5,725 nt of DNA from contig JAJZQR010000332.1 of the NCBI GenBank assembly GCA_021806765.1, positions 1-5,725 of the forward strand, written 5' to 3'. Shown here in pieces: positions 1-5,557 of the stretch. The translations under genes were made by a program, and so were the position numbers. Position 1 is the first letter of the stretch. The number at the start of each line of letters is the position of its first letter. This DNA comes from Chloroflexota bacterium (GTDB lineage Bacteria; Chloroflexota; UBA6077). The notes below the pieces were generated by a model, which was not told the DNA's origin, did no database searches, and saw only the letters and a program-made list of their open reading frames with translations.

Positions 1-1
1 A

Positions 2-1276
2 ATAACCATCATCGCCGTCATGCTCAGCTTCTTTGCCGTCGGGGTCCCGGTGGCTTTCGCCATGGGGCTCACCTCTCTGGTCGTCCTCATCTTAGTAGGT
101 AACGTCCCTCTGCAGACCATCCCCCAGCGGATGATCACAGGCGCCGACTCCTTCCCTCTGATGGCCGTGCCTTTCTTCTTGCTGGCAGGCAACCTGATGA
201 GCACCGGCGGGATCACCATGAGGCTGATCCAGTTCGCCTCTGCGATGATAGGCCACGTGCGGGGTGGCCTGGTGTACGTGGTGATCGTCACCAATATGAT
301 CATGGCCGGCATGTCGGGCTCGGCAGTGGCCGATGCCGCTGCCACAGGCTCGGTGCTGATCCCGGCCATGGAGAAGGCGGGCTACAACCGCCGTTTCGCT
401 GCCTCCGTTGTCGGGGCTGCCTCCACCATCGGCCCGATCATTCCGCCCAGCGTCCCCTTCGTGGTGTTTGGCGCCATGTCCCAGGTCTCCATCGGCCGGC
501 TGTTCTTCGGAGGGGCGATCCCCGGCGTGCTGATGGGTCTGTACATGATGGCGGTAGTCTACTTCCTGGCGGAGCGGCGAGGTTATCCCAAGGGCGAGCG
601 GGTTGCCTGTGGCCAGTTCCTGGTGTCGACGCGCGATGCCCTGCTCCCGTTGATGCTGCCGGTGATCATCCTTGGTGGAATCCTGGGCGGGGTCTTCACC
701 CCTACCGAGGCCGCCGTCGTCGCCGCTGTATATGCCTTCTTCCTGGGTACCTTCGTCTATCGAGAACTGACGATGAGGGATCTGGCAAAGGCCCTCCTGG
801 ACACCGGCATCACCTCCGCTACGGTGATGTTCATCATTGCCAACGCCAACATCCTCGGCTGGATCATGGCCCGCGAGCAGGCCGGCCAGGTGGTAACCCA
901 GATGGTTACCTCGGTCTCCGCTAACCCCACCGTGATCCTTCTGATGCTAAACATCATCCTGTTGGTCCTGGGGTGTCTGATCGACTCCACGGCCAACATC
1001 ATCCTGCTAACTCCGTTGCTGATGCCGTTGGTCAAGTCCGTTGGGATCGACCCGATCCACTTCGGGGTCGTGATGGTGCTGAACCTGATGATCGGCCTGA
1101 TGACGCCGCCGGTGGGGATGACTCTATACGTCGTGTCCCAGATCACTGGCCTCAAGGTGATGCAGATCGCCCGGGAGGCGTGGCCCTTCTTAGTGGCCCT
1201 AATAGCTGTACTGCTCACTATCACCTACGTACCATCACTGGTGACATTCCTGCCCAATCTGTTGATGGGCAAGTAA
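2..1276 (+). CDS. dctM: TRAP transporter large permease subunit, DctM family (5' end cut)
   Basis: Membrane subunit of a tripartite ATP-independent periplasmic (TRAP) transporter, the ion-driven channel that takes an organic anion from a periplasmic binding protein. From the ATG at base 20 it reads 418 residues, mostly hydrophobic helices. DctM hallmarks are present in order: GVPVAFAMGL (8-17), GMSGSAVADAAATG followed by LIPAMEKAGY (97-122), STIGPIIPPSVPFVVFG (135-151), GGVFTPTEAAVVAAVYAF (223-240), and GIDPIHFGVV with MTPPVG (342-366). The frame stays open to the window edge, giving ITIIAV before that Met, and no Shine-Dalgarno is seen before base 20. The true start is therefore probably a few codons upstream of the window; family members are about 425 residues, so little is missing. 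The small DctQ and binding protein DctP genes would be expected upstream. The substrate cannot be read from this subunit; its neighbours suggest a carboxylate tied to the downstream enzymes. Confidence 0.95.
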   Translation: MTIIAVMLSFFAVGVPVAFAMGLTSLVVLILVGNVPLQTIPQRMITGADSFPLMAVPFFLLAGNLMSTGGITMRLIQFASAMIGHVRGGLVYVVIVTNMIMAGMSGSAVADAAATGSVLIPAMEKAGYNRRFAASVVGAASTIGPIIPPSVPFVVFGAMSQVSIGRLFFGGAIPGVLMGLYMMAVVYFLAERRGYPKGERVACGQFLVSTRDALLPLMLPVIILGGILGGVFTPTEAAVVAAVYAFFLGTFVYRELTMRDLAKALLDTGITSATVMFIIANANILGWIMAREQAGQVVTQMVTSVSANPTVILLMLNIILLVLGCLIDSTANIILLTPLLMPLVKSVGIDPIHFGVVMVLNLMIGLMTPPVGMTLYVVSQITGLKVMQIAREAWPFLVALIAVLLTITYVPSLVTFLPNLLMGK

Positions 1277-1280
1277 GTTC

Positions 1281-1285
1281 GGAGG
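1281..1285 (+). promoter_or_regulatory. Ribosome binding site for the M29-like gene
   Basis: GGAGG lies 7 nt before the ATG at 1293, and only 4 nt after the stop codon of the permease gene. This is a strong consensus Shine-Dalgarno. It fixes the start of the downstream gene and fits co-transcription and likely translational coupling with the permease. Confidence 0.8.
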
Positions 1286-1292
1286 ACTGCGA

Positions 1293-2255
1293 ATGCGAAG
1301 CATGCTGATGACCCGCGCGGCTCGGACCCTGGTGGAACTGAGCGGGGTGAAGCCCGGAGAGAACCTGCTGGTCCTGACAGACACAGAGAAGTTCTCCATC
1401 GGCCAGCTGGTGGCCGGTGTGGGCCATGAGGCTGGTGCGAAGGTGACCTTCATGGTCCAGCCAGCTGGGAAGATCCACGGCGAGGAGCTTTCCCCCGTGG
1501 TGGCCGCGGCGATGAAGGCGGCCGACGTGGTGATTGCCCCCGTGCTGAAGAACATCGCTCACACCAGTGCTCGCCTGGAGGCTACGAAGGCGGGAACGAG
1601 GGTGTTGATCTTCCCGGAGGTCACCGAGGAGATGATGCTAGGGGGTGGCATCGAAGCCGATTTTGTCGCCCTTCGACCAACCGTGGACAAGCTGGCGCAG
1701 AGGATCAACGACGCCAAGGTCGCGCGCCTCACCAATGGCGCAGGCACCGACATAACTATGAGCATCGAGGGGCGCCGCGGCCGCTCCCTCAACGGGTTCG
1801 CCAATACCGTGGACATCGCGGCTCCTCCCGGCCTCGAGGCTAGCACCGCCCCGGTGGAGGGGACAGCCGAGGGGGTCGTGGTGGTGGACGGTAGCATCCC
1901 TGGCGTGGGCGTTGTCCGTGGCGAGCCGGTGAGGATCGAGGTCAAAGCCGGCCGCGCCGTCTCAATCACGGGAGGTCCTGTGGCGGAGGCTTTCCGGGAG
2001 CTGCTGGCCGGCCTCAACGATCCGAATGTTTACCTGGTCGGCGAGCTGGGAATCGGCATGAATCCCAACTGCGTGATTCGAGGCAACATGCAGGATGATG
2101 AGGGAATGTACGGGACCGCCCACGTGGCCTTTGGGACGAACAAATACATCGGCGGGACCAATGTGGCGGCCGGCCACTATGACGTCGTGATCCGCAAAGC
2201 TACCCTGGAGCTGGACGGCGAACTCGTTGTCAAGGATGGGGAAGTGCTCGTTTAG
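1293..2255 (+). CDS. M29 aminopeptidase-like metalloprotein (short form, related to NicX-type enzymes)
   Basis: A 320-residue protein of the superfamily that holds M29 metalloaminopeptidases (AmpS/AmpT) and the iron-dependent 2,5-dihydroxypyridine dioxygenase NicX. The N-terminal half is alpha/beta (PGENLLVLTD at 21-30, AADVVIAPV at 76-84). The C-terminal half carries the metal site: APVEGTAEGVVVVDGS (186-201) with E189, GELGIGMNPN (250-259) with E251, E270, YGTAHVAFGTN (273-283) with H277, Y285, and the H295-Y-D297 pair near the end. Glu, Glu, His, Tyr and His-x-Asp in this order match the M29 metal ligands. It is clearly shorter than classical M29 peptidases (about 400 residues). The start is chosen by the GGAGG 7 nt upstream; the gap to the permease stop is 16 nt, so both are probably on one mRNA. 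Databases would likely call it aminopeptidase, but a role in ring or amide metabolism is as plausible given the transporter and cyclase neighbours. Cytoplasmic; no signal peptide seen. Confidence 0.8.
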   Translation: MRSMLMTRAARTLVELSGVKPGENLLVLTDTEKFSIGQLVAGVGHEAGAKVTFMVQPAGKIHGEELSPVVAAAMKAADVVIAPVLKNIAHTSARLEATKAGTRVLIFPEVTEEMMLGGGIEADFVALRPTVDKLAQRINDAKVARLTNGAGTDITMSIEGRRGRSLNGFANTVDIAAPPGLEASTAPVEGTAEGVVVVDGSIPGVGVVRGEPVRIEVKAGRAVSITGGPVAEAFRELLAGLNDPNVYLVGELGIGMNPNCVIRGNMQDDEGMYGTAHVAFGTNKYIGGTNVAAGHYDVVIRKATLELDGELVVKDGEVLV

Positions 2256-2324
2256 CTGGTAGGGCGCCCAGTCCGAGTCCGGGGGACCCGCATCCGGCAC
2301 ACCAAAGCCAATCTCTGCACATCT

Positions 2325-2334
2325 GGAGAAGGAG
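2325..2334 (+). promoter_or_regulatory. Ribosome binding site for the cyclase gene
   Basis: GGAGAAGGAG contains two overlapping Shine-Dalgarno cores before the ATG at 2336. The first (GGAG, 2325-2328) has the usual 7-nt spacing. The second (AAGGAG) ends only 1 nt from the ATG and is too close to be used. The rest of the 80-nt gap 2256-2335 holds no convincing promoter or terminator. Confidence 0.65.
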
Positions 2335-2335
2335 C

Positions 2336-3010
2336 ATGCCCAAAACCATCGACCTTTCCATGCCGATCAAGGCCCACTGGCGTTGGCCGGCTGAACTGAC
2401 CGCCAAGGTCAACTACGATAACGGCCATCCCTTCCGCACTACCTGGGTCACTCTATCCAACCACGGCTTCACCCACGTAGATTCGGCCCTCCACTACTTC
2501 AAGGGCAGGCCGTCGGTGCCCGAGATGCCCTTGGAGCACTACGTCGGCAGGGCCACCGTCATCGACGTGAGCCACAGAGGGGCCAACGAAGGGGTAACGG
2601 CCGAGGACTTAGAAGAGCACGGCCAGCACGTCCAGGAAGGGGACATCGTCCTGTTGCGAACCGACTGGCCGCTGAAGTGCCCCTACGAGTCCAGGGAGTT
2701 CTGGGGGGACGCCCCCTACACCACCGCGGGGGCCTGCGAGTGGCTGGTGGCCAGGAAGGTCCGCTCCGTCGGATACGACTACCCGCCTGATGTCTGCATC
2801 AGAGATGAGGTTCGGGCACCGGAGACAGTTCACCCCCTGGAGGACTACACCACCCATTCCATCTTCTTCCCGGCCGGCATCATGGTGATCGAGTACCTGG
2901 TCAACCTGCATCTTCTGCCTGAGAAGGCCCATTTCCAGTTCGTGGCTGCCCCGTTGCCCGTCCAGTGCGCTGAAGGCAGCCCGGTGCGGGCGCTGGCTTT
3001 CCTTGAATGA
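2336..3010 (+). CDS. Cyclase family protein (kynurenine formamidase / isatin hydrolase-like metal hydrolase)
   Basis: A 224-residue soluble protein of the cyclase family (Pfam cyclase, PF04199 fold), metal-dependent hydrolases that open amide or lactam bonds; characterised members include kynurenine formamidase KynB and isatin hydrolase. It begins with the typical DLSMPI (6-11). The signature HxxxHxDxxxH is present as H43, H47, D49 and H53. The later His and Glu of the KynB-type active site appear as H174 and E186, 12 residues apart as in KynB. The region 65-79 (PLEHYVGRATVIDVS) and GDIVLLRTDW (102-111) are also family-typical. Two signature positions differ from the common HTGTHxDxPxH: F45 replaces Gly and A51 replaces Pro. 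The start is supported by GGAG at 2325-2328. It follows the M29-like gene by 80 nt and is followed directly by a strong hairpin. Expected to hydrolyse an amide or cyclic amide; the substrate is unknown. Confidence 0.9.
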   Translation: MPKTIDLSMPIKAHWRWPAELTAKVNYDNGHPFRTTWVTLSNHGFTHVDSALHYFKGRPSVPEMPLEHYVGRATVIDVSHRGANEGVTAEDLEEHGQHVQEGDIVLLRTDWPLKCPYESREFWGDAPYTTAGACEWLVARKVRSVGYDYPPDVCIRDEVRAPETVHPLEDYTTHSIFFPAGIMVIEYLVNLHLLPEKAHFQFVAAPLPVQCAEGSPVRALAFLE

Positions 3011-3016
3011 CCGGCG

Positions 3017-3049
3017 AGTAGGGAGGATCAGCATCTCATCCTCCCTACT
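3017..3049 (+). terminator. Perfect 12-bp inverted repeat after the cyclase stop (terminator or intercistronic hairpin)
   Basis: AGTAGGGAGGAT (3017-3028) and ATCCTCCCTACT (3038-3049) are exact reverse complements around a 9-nt loop. The stem begins 6 nt after the cyclase stop codon. No clean run of T follows (TTGGCGCCCATTTCGTTTCG), so it is not a textbook Rho-independent terminator. It may be a partial terminator or attenuator, or a stem that protects the upstream mRNA end. The left arm carries a Shine-Dalgarno-like GGGAGGA paired with its complement. The structure sits at the junction between the hydrolase genes and the Fe-S module. Confidence 0.55.
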
Positions 3050-3105
3050 TGGCGCCCATTTCGTTTCGCAACCATCCTCACGAGACTCCCTAAGCAGGGT
3101 ACAGC

Positions 3106-3112
3106 AAGGAGA
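3106..3112 (+). promoter_or_regulatory. Ribosome binding site that fixes the start at 3120
   Basis: AAGGAGA lies 7 nt before the ATG at 3120. The reading frame is open further upstream to an ATG at 3003, but that Met overlaps the cyclase gene, and using it would translate through the hairpin at 3017-3049 and an ordinary intergenic stretch. The Shine-Dalgarno decides for 3120. Confidence 0.75.
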
Positions 3113-3119
3113 CAAAACC

Positions 3120-3761
3120 ATGACCCACACCTTGCACCGTCAAGGGCCCCCGGAGAGTTTCGAGCACGATTACGTCTTGATCTCCATGGCGGCCCAGGGC
3201 GTCAACAGCCACGGGGCAACCCCCTACCTGGCCGCGACCTTCAAGATCCTGATGGACTCCAGGGCGGTGAACCTGGCCGACGACAACACAGGTGGCATAT
3301 TCACGGGGTTGACCACCGATCAGATCCTCGCGGGAGCCAACGAGAAGTCCTATATGGGCGCCGTGTTCACCGAGGACACCGACCTTGAGGAGGTTCTCCG
3401 TAGTCTGAAGGACGCCCAACTCAAGATGCCGGTGATCGTCCGAGGCGATATGAAGAGGATCTTCCAGATCTGCGAGCACGTTGGCCTCAAGCCTCACACG
3501 GTTCACCTGTCCCTCGGCATATTCGGCAAGAAGGAGCTGCTACCCGAAGACCGGGTACTGCAGGTCACCAGCATGTGCGGCCACGGCATGGTGTGCGCCG
3601 ACCACGTGAAGAAGGTGGCCGACATGGTGCGGGCAGGGAAGATTACGGCCGAGGTCGCGGGAAGGGATCTCGCTAGACCATGCACCTGCGGCATATTCAA
3701 CCCGGTGCGATCGGCGGAGATCGTTTCGCAGATGGTCGAGTCGGGAGGAGGGCGGCCATGA
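3120..3761 (+). CDS. Cysteine-motif protein of unknown function (CX5C and CXC), coupled to a ferredoxin gene
   Basis: A 213-residue soluble protein I cannot assign to a characterised family. Visible landmarks are AAQGVNSHGATP (24-35), a Gly-rich NTGGIFTGL (56-64), an alternating beta/alpha pattern, KMPVIVRGDMKRIFQICEH (102-120), then SMCGHGMVCADH (151-162) and RPCTCGIFNPVRSAEI (186-201). Five cysteines are present. C153, C159, C188 and C190 form CX5C plus CXC, with H155 and H162 close by. This is a plausible metal or Fe-S site, but it does not match a standard ferredoxin pattern. The helix between the motifs (VKKVADMVRAGKITAEVAGRDLA) would bring them together. The stop codon overlaps the next gene's start (ATGA), so it is translationally coupled to a dicluster ferredoxin protein. 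This favours a joint redox role. A catalytic or cluster-bearing partner subunit is an inference; no enzymatic class can be named. The start is set by AAGGAGA at 3106. Confidence 0.85.
   Translation: MTHTLHRQGPPESFEHDYVLISMAAQGVNSHGATPYLAATFKILMDSRAVNLADDNTGGIFTGLTTDQILAGANEKSYMGAVFTEDTDLEEVLRSLKDAQLKMPVIVRGDMKRIFQICEHVGLKPHTVHLSLGIFGKKELLPEDRVLQVTSMCGHGMVCADHVKKVADMVRAGKITAEVAGRDLARPCTCGIFNPVRSAEIVSQMVESGGGRP
3743..3750 (+). promoter_or_regulatory. Ribosome binding site inside the end of the 213-aa gene
   Basis: GGGAGGAG lies 7 nt before the ATG at 3758, inside the last codons of the upstream gene. It excludes the longer in-frame start at 3680 and, with the ATGA overlap, makes translational coupling very likely. 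Confidence 0.8.
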
Positions 3762-4474
3762 TCATCGACCAGGAGTTGTGCACGGGGTGCGGGGACTGTG
3801 TGACCTATTGCCCCGTGAGGGCCATATCCGTTCCCGATGGAGTGGCCACCATTGACAAAGAGCTTTGCGTCGAGTGCGGTGTGTGTGAACGGCTCCAGCT
3901 GTGCCCCAGTCACTGTTTCCACATTGAGGAGTCCCTACCCTGGCCCCGCTCCATCCGTGCCATCCTGAGCAACCCCCTCACCTGCTTCAAGGAAACAGGC
4001 GTCACTGGACGGGGCACCGAGGAGATGAAGACCAACGATCTCTCCAATCGGTACGTCTCTGGCATGGTGGGCATTGCGCTGGACGTTGGGCGACCCAACG
4101 TCGGAACCAGCCTGCGAGATGTGGAGAGAATCACCAGAGCGGTCGCCAGAGCGGGCGTCCAATTCGAGGAGAGGAATCCAATCTCCTTCATGATGAAGGA
4201 CAAGACAACCGGCATGCTCGATCCCGAAGTGCTGAACGAGCGGGTGATGTCGGCTGTGGTCGAGTTCGTCATCCCCATCGAGAAGCTCCCTCAGATCGCA
4301 CAGATCGTCCAGGAGGTGGGGTCCCAGGTGGATACAGTGTTCACCTTCGGCGTCATCTGCAAGGTCGAGGAGGACGACTCCATTCCAGCTGTCCTGATCC
4401 TAGAGAAGGCTGGCATGGCTCCGGCGCCTGGTGCCAAGGTAAACGTTGGCCTCGGGCGACGGCTGAGCGAATAG
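3758..4474 (+). CDS. Dicluster [4Fe-4S] ferredoxin fused to an unrecognised C-terminal domain
   Basis: A 238-residue protein. Residues 1-57 are a two-cluster ferredoxin domain: C8-x2-C11-x2-C14-x3-C18-Pro, then C37-x2-C40-x2-C43-x5-C49-Pro, the second with a longer last spacing. Cys53 and Cys76 are additional. After a linker with WPRSIRAILSNP (62-73) comes GVTGRGTEEMKTNDLSNRYV (81-100), which looks like a highly constrained motif. Then GRPNVGTSLRDVERITRAVA (111-130) and a beta-alpha-beta region (about 164-220, EFVIPIEKLPQIAQIVQEV then TVFTFGVICKVEE) that resembles a small ACT-like or ferredoxin-like alpha/beta fold. I do not recognise a characterised family for the C-terminal 180 residues. 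The N-terminal domain should carry two low-potential clusters for electron transfer; the C-terminal part may bind a partner or ligand. The start at 3758 is set by GGGAGGAG and places the cysteines at the usual distance from the N-terminus. It overlaps the 213-aa gene by 4 nt and precedes the U32-like gene by 32 nt. Confidence 0.88.
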   Translation: MIIDQELCTGCGDCVTYCPVRAISVPDGVATIDKELCVECGVCERLQLCPSHCFHIEESLPWPRSIRAILSNPLTCFKETGVTGRGTEEMKTNDLSNRYVSGMVGIALDVGRPNVGTSLRDVERITRAVARAGVQFEERNPISFMMKDKTTGMLDPEVLNERVMSAVVEFVIPIEKLPQIAQIVQEVGSQVDTVFTFGVICKVEEDDSIPAVLILEKAGMAPAPGAKVNVGLGRRLSE

Positions 4475-4492
4475 CTATCTCAAACTCAAAGG

Positions 4493-4499
4493 AGAGGAG
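4493..4499 (+). promoter_or_regulatory. Ribosome binding site for the U32-like gene
   Basis: AGAGGAG lies 7 nt before the ATG at 4507, in the 32-nt gap after the ferredoxin-fusion stop. An overlapping GGAG at 4491-4494 strengthens the purine-rich stretch. No promoter or terminator is seen in this gap, so the gene is probably in the same transcript. Confidence 0.7.
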
Positions 4500-4506
4500 C
4501 AAGACG

Positions 4507-5442
4507 ATGATCAAGGACGTATGGGCCACTCTGGAGAAGTATGGGATACCCGGGCGAGATCTGAATGATCTGCCTAGCTCGCCCACTCGTTTCCCTGATG
4601 GTGCGCACTGCCGAATAGAGATCGCAGGGATCGAGCGAGCCTCCTCCCTCCAAGAGATGTTGGACGAGTCCGAGAAACGGTCCACCCCCATTCACCGCGT
4701 CATCGGCACCGTGGGAGGCGCGACACTGATCACCATGGATGAGCTGAAGGAATACGCCCGCATAGCCCATAAGGCCGGAGTCGAGGTAATCATGACCCTG
4801 GGTGCCAGTCGGGGTTGGGACACAGGTCGGCAGATCGTAACCCGGGAAGGTCTCGTTTCGGGCATGCGCGTTCGGGGATCCGACAACCTCTCCTACGTCG
4901 TCGGCGACGTGCTACGGCTGGTAGAGGCTGGCTTCCGAGGTTTCCTGGTGGTCGACGAAGGGCTACTGTGGCTGTTGAACCAGATGAGGGAGAAGGGAGA
5001 CCTTCCCAAGGACTGTATCTTCAAGGTCTCTGTCTTCGCTGGCCACGCCAACGCAGCTGGGGCCAAGGTGCTGGAGAGCTTGGGAGCCAACACCTTCAAC
5101 CCTATCGCCGACCTCACACTGCCGATGCTCGCGGGCATTCGCCGGTCGGTCCGGATCCCCATGGATGTCTACGTCAGCATCGTGGACGCCATGGGCGGCA
5201 TCAACCGCTTCTGGGAGGCCGCTGAGATCGCTCGGGTCTGCGCCCCTTGCTACTTCAAGTTCGAGCCAGGGGCTTCCGAGGACACTCTCTACAAGCCCTG
5301 GGTCTCCAGAGAGTTCCATGACTCCTTCGCCCGCGAGAAGGTACGGCTGGCCAGCATTGCCTGCGAGTTGGTACAGCGCTGCAACCCGGAGATAGTGATC
5401 TCCGGCAGGGCCCCCAACGATCTGGCGGTGCCTGTAGCGTAA
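4507..5442 (+). CDS. Predicted TIM-barrel protein resembling peptidase U32 family
   Basis: A 311-residue soluble protein. Its beta/alpha rhythm and motifs suggest a U32-like TIM barrel: TMDELKEYARIAHKAGVEVIM (77-97, like the segment of U32 proteins before their second strand), GDVLRLVEAGFRGFLVVDEG (133-152), FKVSVFAGHANAAGAKVLE (172-190), and LGANTFNPIADLTLPMLAGI (192-211) followed by IPMDVYVSIVDAMGG. Characterised U32 members include the tRNA and rRNA hydroxylases TrhP and RlhA and the oxygen-independent ubiquinone hydroxylases UbiU/UbiV; several need Fe-S clusters. This protein is short for TrhP and near UbiU/UbiV in size. Its cysteines are C35, C170, C245, C248, C286 and C292. CAPC (245-248) followed by YFKFEPG is the only CxxC; four-cysteine cluster ligation as in UbiU/UbiV is not evident. 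Neighbours are two dicluster ferredoxins, which favours a redox rather than proteolytic function. U32 assignment is by pattern only and may be wrong; an unrelated barrel family is possible. Confidence 0.78.
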   Translation: MIKDVWATLEKYGIPGRDLNDLPSSPTRFPDGAHCRIEIAGIERASSLQEMLDESEKRSTPIHRVIGTVGGATLITMDELKEYARIAHKAGVEVIMTLGASRGWDTGRQIVTREGLVSGMRVRGSDNLSYVVGDVLRLVEAGFRGFLVVDEGLLWLLNQMREKGDLPKDCIFKVSVFAGHANAAGAKVLESLGANTFNPIADLTLPMLAGIRRSVRIPMDVYVSIVDAMGGINRFWEAAEIARVCAPCYFKFEPGASEDTLYKPWVSREFHDSFAREKVRLASIACELVQRCNPEIVISGRAPNDLAVPVA

Positions 5443-5557
5443 CTGGCGGGAGCCACTTGCTTTCAATGGTGTAGGGCTGAGGCGCTCTGGTGGAGACCAA
5501 GTGCCGGCCGTGAGCGATAACCATGTGTCTAACGCTATCCCGAGGAAGAGGAGAGTC
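5443..5557 (+). other. 115-nt intergenic stretch, nothing decisive
   Basis: The longest gap without a gene. It holds a 6-bp inverted repeat (CACTTG 5454-5459 and CAAGTG 5498-5503, 38-nt loop) and a minimal hairpin TGGT-GGAG-ACCA at 5488-5499. Neither is strong and no T-tract follows. No convincing -35/-10 pair is seen. The end of the gap carries the purine-rich ribosome binding region of the next gene (GAGGAAGAGGAG, 5542-5553). Confidence 0.4.

Noticed and set aside
757..1224. Antisense open frame of 155 codons within the permease gene
   Set aside because: Its sequence is a mirror of the permease coding strand, with no domain or ribosome binding site of note.
3088..3099. Small hairpin CCCT-AAGC-AGGG before the 213-aa gene
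   Set aside because: A 4-bp stem is too short to claim regulatory function.
3003..3119. In-frame N-terminal extension of the 213-aa protein from an ATG at 3003
   Set aside because: It overlaps the cyclase gene and runs through the hairpin at 3017-3049. A good Shine-Dalgarno at 3106-3112 supports the ATG at 3120 instead.
3061..3730. Identical 10-mer TCGTTTCGCA at 3061-3070 and 3721-3730
   Set aside because: The flanks do not match, one copy is intergenic and the other coding, and a 10-nt repeat over 5.7 kb can arise by chance.
3680..3757. In-frame N-terminal extension of the ferredoxin-fusion gene from an ATG at 3680
   Set aside because: It would overlap the upstream gene by about 80 nt and put 26 low-complexity residues before the ferredoxin fold. 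GGGAGGAG before 3758 and the ATGA overlap fit the shorter start.
5454..5503. 6-bp inverted repeat CACTTG / CAAGTG with a 38-nt loop as a terminator or operator
   Set aside because: The arms are short, the loop is long, and no T-tract or promoter elements are near it.
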